Assembly: GCA_949128115.1 (NCBI GenBank)
Contig: OX421961.1
Location: 86,721,277-86,785,276 of the forward strand
Direction of reading: 5' to 3'
Origin: Anaspis maculata
Lineage: Eukaryota; Arthropoda; Insecta; Coleoptera; Scraptiidae
Length of the DNA: 64,000 nucleotides
The translations under genes were made by a program, and so were the position numbers. The stretch's first letter is position 1. Every line of letters begins with the position of its first letter. The notes below the pieces were generated by a model. It saw only the letters and a program-made list of their open reading frames with translations, searched no databases and was not told the origin of the DNA. This document shows, piece after piece, positions 46,944 to 59,225 of the stretch.

Positions 46944-46976
46944 CTGGGACGTCCAGGCCGTAGCACAGCCTTATAT
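46944..46976 (-). promoter_or_regulatory. TATA/Inr promoter of b561 copy C
   Basis: Minus-strand CATATAAGG (TATAA from 46975) lies 30 bp above CCAGTT, whose A at 46945 is the presumed start. This predicts an 84-base 5' UTR to the ATG at 46861. Spacing is that of insect TATA-Inr promoters. Confidence 0.55.
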
Positions 46977-47845
46977 GTTGTGCCCTATCATTTCAGGGTA
47001 CAATAATATTCAAATTTCTCGTAGATAAATAGTGATAAAATTGATTAAGTGGTAGGAAGTTAGGTAGGTACTACGTGACGATTATTACTTATTAGATGGG
47101 TATACTACTGAAAAGTACCTGCCTGATACTATTTTTATTGATTTTTTGTCTACCCGATACACATATATTTTCAAGATTTCGGACAACTTGTATGAAAAAA
47201 GAATTACCCTCCTAGTTTTCCAACTCTTTGTTGTTCTGTTGATGTAGTTGAAATCGAACTTTTTCCAACATGTTCCAGAATATTTTAATTTATCAAGTGG
47301 TCGGTTTCGGAAGGATCAACAGTTTTATCTTCAGTCCGACTGAACTAATTACCTAGTAATTAGATAATTACTATGAAAAGGACCCATCATACGAGAAAAA
47401 CGTCATTTTTCGATCTTTGGTAAAATTATTATTCATACCCCGCTTTTAATAAGCTAAAAGCGCCTTTAGAGTTGCGCTTTTAGGGACTATCCGTTCATAT
47501 TTGAGTTTTCAAAACTACATCTTGCAATCGAGTGGCCATAGGTAATAATTGTAGTATGTATAGCCCCTTGAAGCGCACCTTTAAATGCGATTTCAACTTG
47601 AAAGCGGGAAATGAATACTGCCCTTAGTTGTTTCTTTGGTTGTTAGGTACTGAACAAGAGAGAACAATAATAGACTATTCAGTCGGACTGAAGATGGATG
47701 AAGTGTAGAATGTAGATCTTTCTGACTCCTAAATAAAATATTCTGAACATGTTGGAAGATTGATCTCAACCACAGTAAAACTGACATACAGGTATCCTAG
47801 AAATCATCGAAGCAAAAAATCCGAAATACCTCATTCCATATAATA
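46977..47845. repeat. Diverged inverted repeat
   Basis: 47205-47345 ('ccaacatgttccagaatatttta', 'cttcagtccgactgaa') is mirrored by 47675-47785. 47425-47480 ('ccgcttttaa', 'aaaagcgcctttaga') is mirrored by 47570-47625. Together they form a 580-bp fold-back with a short unique centre. No gene. Confidence 0.6.
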
Positions 47846-49383
47846 CAGGTGTCCCGTTTTTCAACGCTCACTATGGGTATCTCGGAAACGGTAAGAGATA
47901 CAAAGTCGGTTAAATTACAAAAAAGTTGCGCAATTTTATGACTATCTCAAAAATGTCAAGATATCCAAGATATCTTTGGTCATTTCTGAAATATCCCCAA
48001 AAAACTGAAAAATGCCGAATTCGAAAATTTCAAATCACTTCTTTATTATGACAGCTATCAATTTAAAATTTGGTATTCTGACATTTTTTAAGGTCCTTGA
48101 TCGACTGACGGTCATAATTTTTCCCTACGCCTACTAGTTTTTGAGGTATGACAGTTAACTTCTTTTTTTCTTATGGACACTATATTATTTATCCACCCCA
48201 TAAAACTCAGCTTTTTTTTCTCTTTACAAAAATATAAAACACTTGTAGCATTTTTGTCAAAATAATCTATAAAAATTGGAAAAACCATTTCTGAGGCGAA
48301 AAATCTAGTCACCGGTTCGGTTGCCATGCTCTCGTGATATAATAACAATGGCATTCGGTTGCCATGGTCGATTGATTCTGGAAAAAGTTGGGGGTCATTC
48401 CGTTTTTATGTATTTGATAATGAATAAAAATAAAAATAAAACAAATACAAAACCAAGTATAACACAAAATAACATAGCAATGGCAATAAACATTTATAAT
48501 TCACAATTACTCGAATTGGAGTCCATTTTGCTCTGTGCAGAGTTGTGTGCCTTTTAGCCATATTTTCAACGGCTACGCTGATATTGTGCGGGTTAATTTA
48601 CTGAAACGCAATACGCATCATCAACTTCTTGCTTCCAGCTCTTGGTTGCTTTGGGATGTTCTGTCATGAACCATAAATTCGATCTTGAAGCGTTTCTCGC
48701 AAATAGACTCCATTTCGAGTAATTGTAAATTATAAATGTTGTTGCTAATGCGATGTTATTTTGTATTATACTTGGTTTTGTATTTGTTTGTGTTTTATTT
48801 ATTATCATTATCAAATACATAAAAACGGAATGTAACCCAACTTTTTCCAAAATCAACCGACCATGGCAACCAAATGCCATTGTTATTATGTCACGAGAGC
48901 ATGGCACCGAACCGGTAACTAGATTTTTTCGCCACAGAAAGTGTTTTTCTAATTTTTATAGGTTATTTTGACAAAAATGCTACAAGTGTGTTATATCTTT
49001 GTAAATAGAAAGAAAAGGTGAGTTTTATGGAGTGGAGAAATAATATGGTGTCCATAAGAAAAAATTAAGTTAACTGTCATATCTCAAAAAGTAGTAGGCG
49101 TAGGAAAAAATTATGACCGTCAGTCGATCAAGGACCTTCAAAACTGTCAGAATACCAAATTTCAAATTGATAGCTGTCATAATAAAGAAGTGATTTAAAA
49201 TTTTCGAATTCGGCATTTTTCAGTTTTTTTGGGATATTTCAGAAATGACCAAAGGTATCTTGGATATCTTGACATATTTGAGATAGTCATAAAATTGCGC
49301 AACTTTTTTGTAATTTAACCGACTTTGTATCTCTTACCGTTTCCGAGATACCCATAGTGAGCGTTGAAAAACGGGACACCCTG
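47846..49383. mobile_element. 1538-bp fold-back element, CAGG(G)TGTCCCG ends
   Basis: The two halves mirror each other almost throughout, centred near 48610. The outer ~180 bases differ at only a few positions. TA flanks both ends. ORFs reading MPCSRDIITMAFGCHGRL occur once on each strand as mirror images, so they are not independent genes. A transcript across it would form a very long hairpin. Confidence 0.88.
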
Positions 49384-49599
49384 TATATGACTGCCTGTGA
49401 AGTTTATTTCAAAATTCGGCTCCGTAAAAAAGATATCTACAGCTCTTCAAAGTAGCTTTTTTAGTTTTTTTATGAATTCCTCTTTTCATAGAAGTGAAAC
49501 TAAATACTCTTGCTCTTTCCGTTTTCCTAAGAATTGCAATCAGAAGGGAGATCGGTCAATTTTTCGAACTTAAGAGAGTATTATACTTTTGAAAATTTT

Positions 49600-49915
49600 T
49601 CTTTTTTTCAATGAAATCAGAAACTATATTGAAAAATAACTGACCCGTATTTTTTTATTCAGCCAAAAATCGTATCGTTTGGCCACAATAAATAAACGAA
49701 ATTCCTATATTCTGCCTATTTCTGACTATTACACAGGCAGTATAGGCGTTGACTCGCTGTGACGTCAGAACTAGTTGATGTTATTTATTTATTGCGCCCA
49801 AACGGTACGGTTTTTGACTGAATAAAAAAGCACGGGTCAATTATTTTTCAATGTAGTTTCCATTTCAATCAAAAATTTTTTTTAGTATAATACTCAATTC
49901 CCGACATCCAACTAG
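49600..49915. repeat. Fold-back repeat
   Basis: 'ttgaaaaataactgacccgt', 'tttttattcagccaaaaa' and 'cgtttgg' are mirrored by 'ccaaacgg', 'tttttgactgaataaaaa' and 'gggtcaattatttttcaa', around a ~90-bp centre. Confidence 0.7.
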
Positions 49916-50128
49916 TCTACAGAATAACTGACCTACGGACAATTTACCGGCGCTTATTACTACAGAAATAAAAATTAGAAGAACAGCTTGCTGATGCGTC
50001 AAGTCAACAGTCAACAGGGTCATCCTGTTGATGGATGTTCGTCGACTATTTTACGAGTCATCTTTACTGGCAAACATTATCCAGGAAGAAAACTTGGCCC
50101 TGAGTAAATCACGACCAAGGTACGAGAG

Positions 50129-50326
50129 GTGAGAGGTGTAGGTGTTGGCTACTTAACTGTCCCCTTCAGGAGTACTTCCACAGGGCAGCGGTGCTTCACC
50201 TATTTGGGACCGAAATGGTTCAATGCCTTGCCTTCTTCCATAAGAAATATTAGCTCTACAAGCAATTTCCAGAGGGAAATCACACGAGTTGTTGTGCAGG
50301 CGAAGAGATGTGATTTTGAATTTTGA
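50129..50326 (+). pseudogene. LINE reverse-transcriptase C-terminal relic
   Basis: The frame reads LTVPFRSTSTGQRCFTYLG, then GPKWFNALPSSIRNISS, then FQRE. This is the typical C-terminal tail of non-LTR retrotransposon polymerases (P..R....R.F...GP..WN.LP..IR......F...). No catalytic FADD motif or upstream polymerase remains in the window, so it is a 5'-truncated relic. T-rich sequence follows at about 50395. Confidence 0.7.
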
Positions 50327-51995
50327 GCCATTTTGATGTTTTCTTTTTTAGCTTGTTCATCTTCAAGCTTTTTATGTTTTTAATCTGTTTTTAGCTCTTT
50401 TTTTTTATTGTTGAAATATTTTAGTTGTTATTGTCTAAATTTATATCCTAATCAATATTTTCTTATTGTTTTCTAGTAAGTCACACGTATCCGGTTTCTT
50501 TTATGAAAAAACGTAATATTGTGATTATTATTATCCCGGAAGTTGGATCAAAACAGTACCACGGCTTAGGTATAGGTATAGGTACTAAGCATATCTACGT
50601 AACACCATCGCGGAATTTTGAAATATTTTACTTTTTACTGTTTCCTGTCATAACCTACGCTTAATATGCTTTTATTAAATCGGAAATAATATGCAATAAA
50701 AGCGATAAGTCTCAATCTCACAGGCGCGGCGACTTATAGGATGCATTGGGGCACATGCACCCATACAAAGTGAGCATACGGATGCATTGCACCCATGCAA
50801 GTTGAAGAAATTGAAATGTAAGTTTCTCAAGATTAAATCCTCAAACACTTCGAAAATCGCATGATGATAAGACTCTCTGATTGCAATTCAACGCAGTGCC
50901 GATTTAATAAAAAGTCTGACAAAGGAGAAGTCTGAGAAATGTTTCTTTGCCAATTCCAAACTTCTTAAGTAACTTTACACTGGATTGTGATCAGGTTCCA
51001 TTGAAAAAAGATCTAAATAAGAACTGCATTTAATAATGCAACAATAAGCAAAAGAAAATATTTCCCACGTAGGTACTCACCTATATGTGTATCTATTTTA
51101 ATGCCATTTCTCAAGTGGTAATCGATCAGTGATTGATCTAAACCTAATTATAACTATGAGATTTTTTGGAGGGTTTATGGCGCACGTTAAAAAATGATAC
51201 AGCATTTTTGAGTTCCAAGAAAAATGCTCTGGAATAAATATTATCAAAAATGAGAACCTAAAAGACAATTATAATTATTCCTAATTCATTTCGCAAAATT
51301 CTATTTTCCCAGACGCTTCACTTTTCCAAATAAACACTGGTATTTCCAATATTTCCTAATCAAACGAGTGTAAACAAAATAACAGGCATTGAAAAAAAAC
51401 CGTCCGTTCGGGAATTATTCTAGATAGTGGTTCACTTTGAAAGCAGTGACCGCTGCTGAGAATGGGACGCTGTATTTTGACTGCCTACTCTTGATCTTGC
51501 AAAATATCCCCTTACATGAAATTCATGACACTTTTATTGTGAACTATCATCAACAATGAGTAGGAACTATACATGGTGTAATAGAAATACTATAACAAAC
51601 TCTGATGGTAGACTCACCAATGTTCCTACGGCTTCCGCTGCCCTTGTGCGAAGTGAAATTTTGCTGCCCATCTAGATGGAAAATGCAGAGCAAATGGGAG
51701 GGGGGGACGTTCGAGGGGCAACCACTAGGAGATCACGGTTTTTTCAAAATTTCAATACCCCCCACCAACTTCTTTAAAATGAAATTATTGAAAAAGACGA
51801 ACGTTTGCGTGATAGGAAAGGAATGGGAAGAGAAAGTGGAAGGGGATTTATTTCTAAGAAAGTACCATCAGATTCAAAAAGTTTACCAAATCGCGAATTT
51901 TCAAAATATATCAGATCTATATTCATTGAGCGGGCCTTCTACTCATTTGAGGGGTACTACGATTCTTGGTCTTCGTTGCAAAGTACATATATATA
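50327..51995. other. No gene seen
   Basis: AT-rich intergenic sequence with AGGTATAGGTATAGGTA at 50570-50583. The 147-codon ORF at 51605-52048 runs into the next fold-back and has no family features. Confidence 0.4.
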
Positions 51996-53043
51996 CAGGG
52001 TGGTCCTCGTTTTATGTCATTATAAATTTAGGGATCAATAGAAAATGAAGAATGAAGGGGACTTTCTTCAGAAAACATATTTGAGAAATGCCTAATAACA
52101 GAGATACAGCCCTTCAAAGTTGGAAATAAATAATCGTTTTTTCCGCATAACTTTTGAACCGTTCAACCGATTTCATTCAAAATAGAACCAAAGGTTTACT
52201 GAAATTATCCCCTGTCGAACAATCATAACATGTTCCACAAAAAAGTTTCAGGAGCGTAGATATCAGGGGGTGTTCCTACTCCCCCCCCCCCCCTATTTCT
52301 CACTCACCAGTTATTTTTGAAAACTGTTCATAATTTTGAATTCTACGTTCAATTTAGAAGAAAAAGTCACTCTTGCAAAATTTAGATTAGAGGCTTCGTT
52401 TAGGAGATATTCGAGTTTGAAACTTTGGAAAACATCACGAAATCGCCACTTTCTAGAACCCAAATTGTTTTTTTCCTGAAAAATTCCCGTGTTTTGGAAA
52501 AAATGGTGGTTTATCAACTTAGAAATTCTAGAAAACCTATTTCAGCTGAGAAATCATGAGTTTCTTTGGATTTTAATTTTTAGACCTTTGAAAGTGGCGA
52601 TTTCGGGCTGTTTCCCAAAGTTTCAAACCCAAATATCTTCTAAACGAAGCCTCTAATCAAAATTTTACAACAGTGATTTTTTCTTCAAAATTGAACGTAG
52701 AATTCAAAATTATGAACAGTTTCCAAAAATAACTAGGAGGGTGAAAAATAAGGGGGGAAAAGTAGAGTCACCCCCTAATGCCTAAGCTCCTGAAACTTTT
52801 TTATGGAACATGTTATGATTGTTCGACAGAGGATAATTTCAGTGAACCTTTGGTTCTATTTATAATCAAATTGGTTGAACGGTTCAAAAGTTATGCGAAA
52901 AAAACGATTATTTATTTCCAACTTTGAAGGGCTGTATCTCTGTTATTAGGCATTTCTCAAATATGTTTTCTGGAGAAAGTCCCCTTCATTTTTCATTCTC
53001 TATCGATCCTTAAATTTAATGACATAAAAGTCGGACCAGCCTG
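51996..53043. mobile_element. 1048-bp fold-back element, CAGGGTGGTCC ends
   Basis: The two arms mirror each other: 'tatgtcat', 'gaaggggactttct', 'cagcccttcaaagttggaaa', 'gaaccgttcaaccgatt' and 'gaaattatcc.ctgtcgaaca'. TATA lies at both ends and the right end is CCAGCCTG. A C-homopolymer lies at about 52278-52292 in the left arm only. Confidence 0.85.
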
Positions 53044-53639
53044 TATATGTAATATCTATCTACACCTTCACGAATGTAAAATTACAAAATGTAATTACTA
53101 ACATTGAAATAAATAATAAATACAATACAATCCAATGCAGAGGGATTTGGAGAAGTCGAGAAATCGAGCATTCCCATCTAAATTGGGAAGACACAGTTTC
53201 ATCAGGAAATATTATAATGCAGAGGGAAAATAAAAGTGACATGAGGCAACTCTTCAAATGCAATTTTCTTCAAAAAGTTCGCAAGTTGAAACAAAAAATC
53301 CAATGCAGTTTTTAAAGCAATTCTGTACTTGAAACGTTTGTTTTGAGTTTATCGTCATCCTCGCTTCCTCTTGTTTGAAGTTTCAACTTCACCAATCACC
53401 ATATGCTATAGACTCTGAAAATCGGTGAAAGAAGATCAAAGGTTGTCACTACAAAACTAAACAGATGGATCTTTTAAGATCGCCCTGTAGAAGACTTGAA
53501 GAATATCGGAGATATGAGGTCTGTCTTTATGCCTCTGACGTCGAACGGAAGCATCTATGATATTTTTGAATATTTTGCACTACATTACTCAACACGCTGT
53601 AATGATATGATGTGTAGCTCGATATAGTTAAAATAGTTA

Positions 53640-54300
53640 TTTATGTACCATGGCCATAAAGTGCCACTTTTTTCCCCGCTGTGCGAGATTGCGACCGAGG
53701 CCGTAGGCCGAGGGAAGCAAGCACAAGGGGAAAAAACGCACTTTAGGCCCAAGGTGCATACAATGTTTTTTGCACTGGCTAGTGCAAGACTGGAAATTTC
53801 GAGTTATTCAGTCGTTGAAAAATTGTCATGGCAGCGCTGATTACTTGGTTGTACGTCGCACGATCTACCATGCGATCAACAAAATTCGGAATTGGGGTAG
53901 GCTGTGCCCCAAGAAAGCAGCTTGGCATCCTGAAATTTAACCAGGTCATAGCCTACCAGATCGCATGGACGAGTGGCAGGTTATTACTTATCACCTATCT
54001 TGAACACGTAGCTGCCGGGGCCTCATCGCTTACTAGCATAAAACAGGTATTTATTGGTTTTGGTATGTAAAAGTGCTAATTTTGTTGTTCTTGTAGTCTT
54101 TCGTGTTCCCTACAAATTGAAGTCCATTTTGCATCGCATCAAGTAGTTACGTCAAAATTGAAGGTGACGTCTCTTCTGACGGATCAAGAGCGCTCGTTGC
54201 CATGACGACTTTTTTGCCCAAGGGCGAAAAAGAGTCACTTTAGGCCCTGTTTTGAGGTCGTAAAATAACGCATTTAATATAGGTAGTGCAAAAAATACCA
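53640..54300. repeat. Inverted repeat pair
   Basis: 53655-53775 ('aaaacgcactttaggcc', 'ttttttgcactggctagtgca') is mirrored by 54200-54300 ('gagtcactttaggcc', 'tagtgcaaaaaatacca'). The ~400-bp interior shows nothing recognisable. Confidence 0.5.
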
Positions 54301-54655
54301 TGTTGTATCTTTGTTCTAGTGATGGTTTCTGAGATACACGGGTCAAGAGTCTGAAACGGCCTATTTCGAAAAAAAGAGTAAAGGGTAAGGGAGTCTGGCC
54401 ACTAATTGCTGAAAACTGTACGGACCTTACATTTGATGTGCAAGACGCCACTTTACCGACGTGGAAAATACACGAGTACATTATTTGAGACCTCTGCTGA
54501 GTGGCATCTTGCATCATCAAATGCAGTTAGTTCCGTACAGTTTTCAGCAACTAGTGGCCGGACTGTCTACTCCTTTTTCCAACTTAGTCATTTCAATCTT
54601 TTGACCCACGCATCTCAGAGAATATGACTGAAAAGGAAACCCAAACATGGTGTTT
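54301..54655. repeat. Fold-back repeat around CTGAAAACTGTACGG
   Basis: 'gagatacacgggtcaagagt', 'ctggccactaattgctgaaa', 'ctgtacgga' and 'gatgtgcaagacgccact' are mirrored at 54500-54630. It has a hairpin centre near 54475. ORFs are shadows. Confidence 0.65.
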
Positions 54656-55522
54656 ATTCCATCTCTAATTCTGTACCTGTTCCTTTGATCGTTTAGTCCA
54701 GTTGAAAAATTATGCGAATGACATGAGAAGAAAAAAATCGGTTTTGGGACTTTTCTTCGGAACAGCAAGTATCGATTTCAACAGGTGAGGAGAAGCAGGA
54801 TTTCAAATTTCACCTCTAAACCAAGCCTATGCAAATTGTTAGGTAAAATCCGGAAATAAATTTCGCGTTAGTTTCATTGCGTTTTTGCAGAAGCTGTATC
54901 TTAGATAGCTTCACTAGTACAAGTGATAACCACATGGTACTGGTCTCTTGAGAATTTGAGAGAATATGTTTGTTTCACTGTTATTTTTGTTGTAAAGGCA
55001 ATGGTCTTTGATTGGCCCTAAGAAAAAAATCTCGAAATTTTTTATGTTATACATTGAATTCTGCATCCATCCACCAAATTTTTCAACTTGCGAATTTATT
55101 TCGTGTTTTGACCGATTCTTGCTTAATTTGACTATTCGGAAAATCTACGACTAGTATTTTTTGCTTATTTTTCTGAAAAACAAGCTTGAAAGTAACATGA
55201 ACAATTCAAAAAGTAACATACCTAAACGTAAAAGCAAATTGGAGGTTTTTAGTATTTATTTTTGAAATATAATCAATCAAACAAGAAAAGTGTAGAAAAA
55301 CTACTAACTAAGAAAACATTATTGAAAAAACAAAAAAATTTGTAACGAACGTTAGAATAATGGTAAACAAACAAAGAACTCTCGCGTCGTAGCAGATGAA
55401 ACTTTTAAGTAGGTAGGTAAGTGTACCTTTTCTCTATGAACTAGGCTCCAGATGAGAAATAATGAAATTTGTAATAACGGCTTGTGCTGGAAATTGAAAG
55501 CATACGATTAGTGCTGAGCCAA

Positions 55523-55693
55523 TCAGTTGCCTAGCTGTTCATTACCTAATGTGCTGTTATTTTCAACGGCTATCACATGGGCAGTATCTTCGTTGAAGTT
55601 ATGTAGTTTGAAGTCGGCCCCATGCAACAGCAATTCTTGGCAACTGTGGGGATGATTTCCTCTAGCAGCGTACATCAAGGCGGTGTTACATAA
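55523..55693 (-). CDS. Ankyrin-repeat protein, single (possibly terminal) exon
   Basis: After TTTTTTCAG the minus strand reads LCNTALMYAARGNHP, then SCQELLLHGADFKLHN, then NEDTAHVIAVENNSTL and a stop at 55523-55525. This is an ankyrin repeat (TALMYAA.....LL..GAD....N) followed by the start of another. A donor-like G|GTAATG after NSTL makes an internal exon also possible; if terminal, AATAAA (TTTATT on +) at 55255-55260 would end a ~265-base 3' UTR. No other exon of the gene was identified in the window, so which ankyrin protein it is remains open. Confidence 0.7.
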   Translation of the reverse strand, partial: LCNTALMYAARGNHPHSCQELLLHGADFKLHNFNEDTAHVIAVENNSTLGNEQLGN

Positions 55694-55825
55694 CTGAAAA
55701 AAGAAAAAGAAGACTTTGATAATAATGTTACATCACCAATGAATTAAAGAGAAATGGTTACGTCCTTAGGGCGAGATTTCCTTGTCGGAAAACCTTACTA
55801 AGGACGGCTTCTAGATAGGTACTAC

Positions 55826-56633
55826 ACTGCTGGACAACGAAGTTATCATTATCGGTAAAATGGCTCGACTTTGGAGGCCAATAACTTCCGTTTGCCAGAT
55901 GCGATTTGCACTTTGTTTATTGCGTTAACTAGCCTAATGTTTCTGTAACCCATCATCCTGTAATAGTAAATGTTAAGAAACTTTATGTGAAACTTCTACA
56001 GGGTGATACGTAAAATAGTACAAAATCGCATAAGAGTTTTTTTACATATTCTAATACAAAAATTTGTTGTGGGCGACACAAAACTTTTCCGACTAGTATT
56101 CAGGAACCCTTCGGGTGAGAAACAGGAGTTTCAGAGGAAGAGGTCTGATATGACTGCTGGTGGCTTTTGGCTTTAGAAGTGTAGGTTATATCATTGTTGT
56201 TATATCTTGAGAAATATCAAGCCCTTTGCAAGTCTTGAAACTGCACGTCTCCTTTATTCGAAATTTGTGAGACCACGCGTCTTGAATATGCCTCCACTAT
56301 TTGGAGTCCAGCGTCGTTTCTTGAAGTTTTTGCATTTTAGAACTTGGGGTGCTTATGATCAAGTCCTTATTTTTGTATTAGAATATGAGAAAAACAATTT
56401 TCTGATAAATGGAGGGACAACGAAGTCGTTGAAATTTTGCACCATTTCACGTATCACCCTGTAGAAGTTTCACATTAAGTTTCTTGACAGTCATTATTAT
56501 AGGATGAGTCAGGATTTATATTCACTAATCAATGCTTGTAACGAAATTGAAATCGCATTCGGCAATCGGAAGTAATTGGCCTCCAAAGTCGAACCATTTT
56601 TCTGACATCGACAATTTCGTTGTCCAGCAGTTT
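55826..56633. mobile_element. Palindrome with CTGCTGGACAACGAA ends around an inner CAGGGTG palindrome
   Basis: Outer ends (A/C)ACTGCTGGACAACGAA at 55826 and 56633 mirror each other. The inner element 55999-56461 has CAGGGTGATACGT and its complement, flanked by TA. Mirror symmetry continues without a break across those inner ends ('gtgaaacttcta' and 'tagaagtttcac'). Confidence 0.75.
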
Positions 56634-58145
56634 AGTAAAAGCGAATCATTGTGTATAGTCTAGATTGCGACAAGTAGGTACTTCAAAAAACCCTTATAAA
56701 ATACCACGCAGGGACATAGCTCATTAGTTTTTCTTTGTTATAATCACAATAACCGGCTGCACGTAGAGATAAGTTTCATTCTTACAGGTAGGTACTTGTG
56801 TAGATACCTACTTGAGCTTACGAAATACATGAAAAAATCTATAGGTATTGTATTCGCAACAAATCGGCTGGAATACCAAGGCACCATGTGCTTCGATATC
56901 ATCGTGCAGGACATCAGATTAAAGCTCAATAATTAAAACAAAAACATGCTGTCGGGCGCTCCAAAGACGTTTCATCTTGGATCTTGATGAGACATCTCCT
57001 ATGTAAAGCTTCATCAGCTAGGTTATGCACGTAGAACAGGCCTATGATTATTGATTTGCCATATTTGACAAAAGGGTGTTCTTGAACTATGGCTTTCATA
57101 CTTGGCAGTCAACTGCGATCAGTGTTTGGATTTAGTCACGCGTACGGTTAAACTGGAAATTCCGTTTCATTGAATTCAAAGTACATATTTATTTCGAAGA
57201 TTCGCTTCAGAACAATATCCACAGCTTGCAAGAAGCTAAAGTGGCCCATTAAAATAGTATGTATATTGTTCAACAAGCGGGTAATGATTGCTTCTTACTC
57301 ATGAGGATGCAGTTTACCGACACGAGCCTTGGCCTTTCATAAGACCTACTATTACTTCGAGACAAAATTAAGTAGTACTAAAAAGATCAGTCTGTATCCT
57401 GCAGCATACCAAAAATGGCACCTGCAACAATAAATAAATTCTGCATCTTTGAACATCAAACTTGAGCTAGAGATTTTACAGAAATATCATTTTTCATCAC
57501 TAATGAGATGCCTTTCTGAATAATATCGTTCTGTTGGAAGACCTGTTTAAACCATACTGAGGAATCCCTGGAACGACGAAACGTTTTATAATGGTTTTAT
57601 CCTCGGTTTCATCCAACCTTTACGTCGTCATCAAGTAGTCCGATATTCCTACACATTGTTACATATTACTGTCATCACGACATTGTTTAACTTGTGTTTA
57701 CTTTTATGTTCACACGCTCCGTAAGCGTGATGTCAAACCGCAATGGGCAATGGTTTGGAGTTGTAAACATCAAGCATCCTCACCAGTTCCGTTCACGACC
57801 TATAAATTTCGGAATTCAAAAAAATCTTGATCATTAGTTTAAATGACAATTCAACTGTCAAAAATGTAACCAATAAAGAAGGGTTATTTCAGCAATTTCG
57901 GATGGGATGGAATTTCGAATTATGGAGGATGAAAATGGAAAATCGTTTCGTTCGAATTGTCATGCCAAATACATCTCGAGACTACGTAATTACAGGAAAT
58001 TTTTGACTTTCAATAATTCGTGCTTGTTGGATACAGAAATGACCACTCGCGCTTCGCGCTCGTGATTATTTCAGTTACCAACAGGCACTCCATATTTTAC
58101 AGCTCAAAAATTTCCGGTAATTACTTAGTCTCTTGTTGTATTATA
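56634..58145. other. No gene seen
   Basis: Upstream side of the minus-strand ankyrin exon, so further exons may be hidden here, but no ankyrin-like frame was found. An AGGTAGGTACTTG...TACCTACTTG mirror lies at 56786-56815. 57990-58145 contains a short inverted repeat ('gactacgtaattacaggaaatttttga' and its mirror at 58110-58135). Confidence 0.4.
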
Positions 58146-59225
58146 CCGGGTGATCATTTGAAAACTATCCACCTGCAATAACTCCCGATTCCTAGTCAAA
58201 ATTTCTTCGAGCAAAAACAGGTCGATTTTTATATCGAGGGGGACATTCAAAACATACATTGGCAAATTTCTATATTCACCCTCCTCGCCCCCACTCACTC
58301 CAACTTTGAAATTTCAAATGACACTACCTACCTTGCGATACATCAAATTGAAGAGAATTAAATTTTCTTTCTGGAAAAAATATTAACAAAATTTTTAACC
58401 CTACCCCCTTTTTTCTAAAAATTCTCTGACTGTCCCATTTTATATTCTGGACCCCTAATTTTTTTCTCAATTTAGTCGGCGTTATCCTTGATAGCATCGA
58501 AGAAGGTAATTTTCGGTGGGAAAAGTGTTACCCAAATTCACCCCTTTGCTCTCCCCCAACTCAACTCCCAAATTTAACATAATACCACCTACTTTGTGAT
58601 ACATCAAATTGAAGGAAAATGAATTCTCTATCTGAAAAGAGTTTTTTTGGAATTTTCTACCCCTCCCCCAATAAATTGATTATTTGGAGTATTCTAGGGG
58701 GGAAATGGGGGGCTTTAAAAATTGTGAAAAATCGTTTTCATGAAGAAAATTCAATTTCCTTCAATTTGATGTATTACAAAGTGGGTATTGACATTTTAGA
58801 TTTTTAAGGTCAGGTGGGGGGAGCGAAGGGGTGAATTTGGGTGGCACTTTTTTCATAGAAAATGTTCTCTTTTGATGCTGTGTCGGATGACGTTGACTGT
58901 ATTGAAGGGAAATGGAGGTCAAGAATATTAACTTGGACACGCAGAGAATTTTAGGAAGAACGGGGGGTAGGGTTGAAAAATTTCGAAATAGTTTTTTTAG
59001 AAAGAGAATTTAATTCTCTTTAATTTGATGTATCTCAAGGTAGGTGGTGTCATTTGGAATTTCAAAGTTGGGGTAAGTGGGGGCGAGGGGACTCGAGATC
59101 TAAATTCTCCAATGTATATTTTAGATGTCCCCCTCGATATAAAAATCGACCTGTTTTTGCTCAAAGACATTTGCACTAGGAATCGGGAGATATTGCAGGT
59201 GGATAGTTTTCAAATGATCACCCGG
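58146..59225. mobile_element. 1080-bp palindromic element, CCGGGTGATC ends
   Basis: Arms mirror throughout: CCGGGTGATCATTTGAAAAC, 'tcccgattcctag', 'caggtcgatttttat' and 'gagggggacat'. TA lies at both ends. It is the intact reference for the degenerate copies at 11925-12745 and 27480-28060. The loop near 58690 is short. ORFs are non-coding. Confidence 0.85.

Noticed and set aside
48321..48907. Pair of ORFs starting MPCSRDIITMAFGCHGRL on opposite strands
   Set aside because: They are the two arms of one fold-back element read on opposite strands; similarity is due to the palindrome, not a duplicated gene.
50129..50326. Small host gene of 65 residues
   Set aside because: The residue pattern is that of a LINE polymerase C-terminus, so it is treated as a retrotransposon relic.
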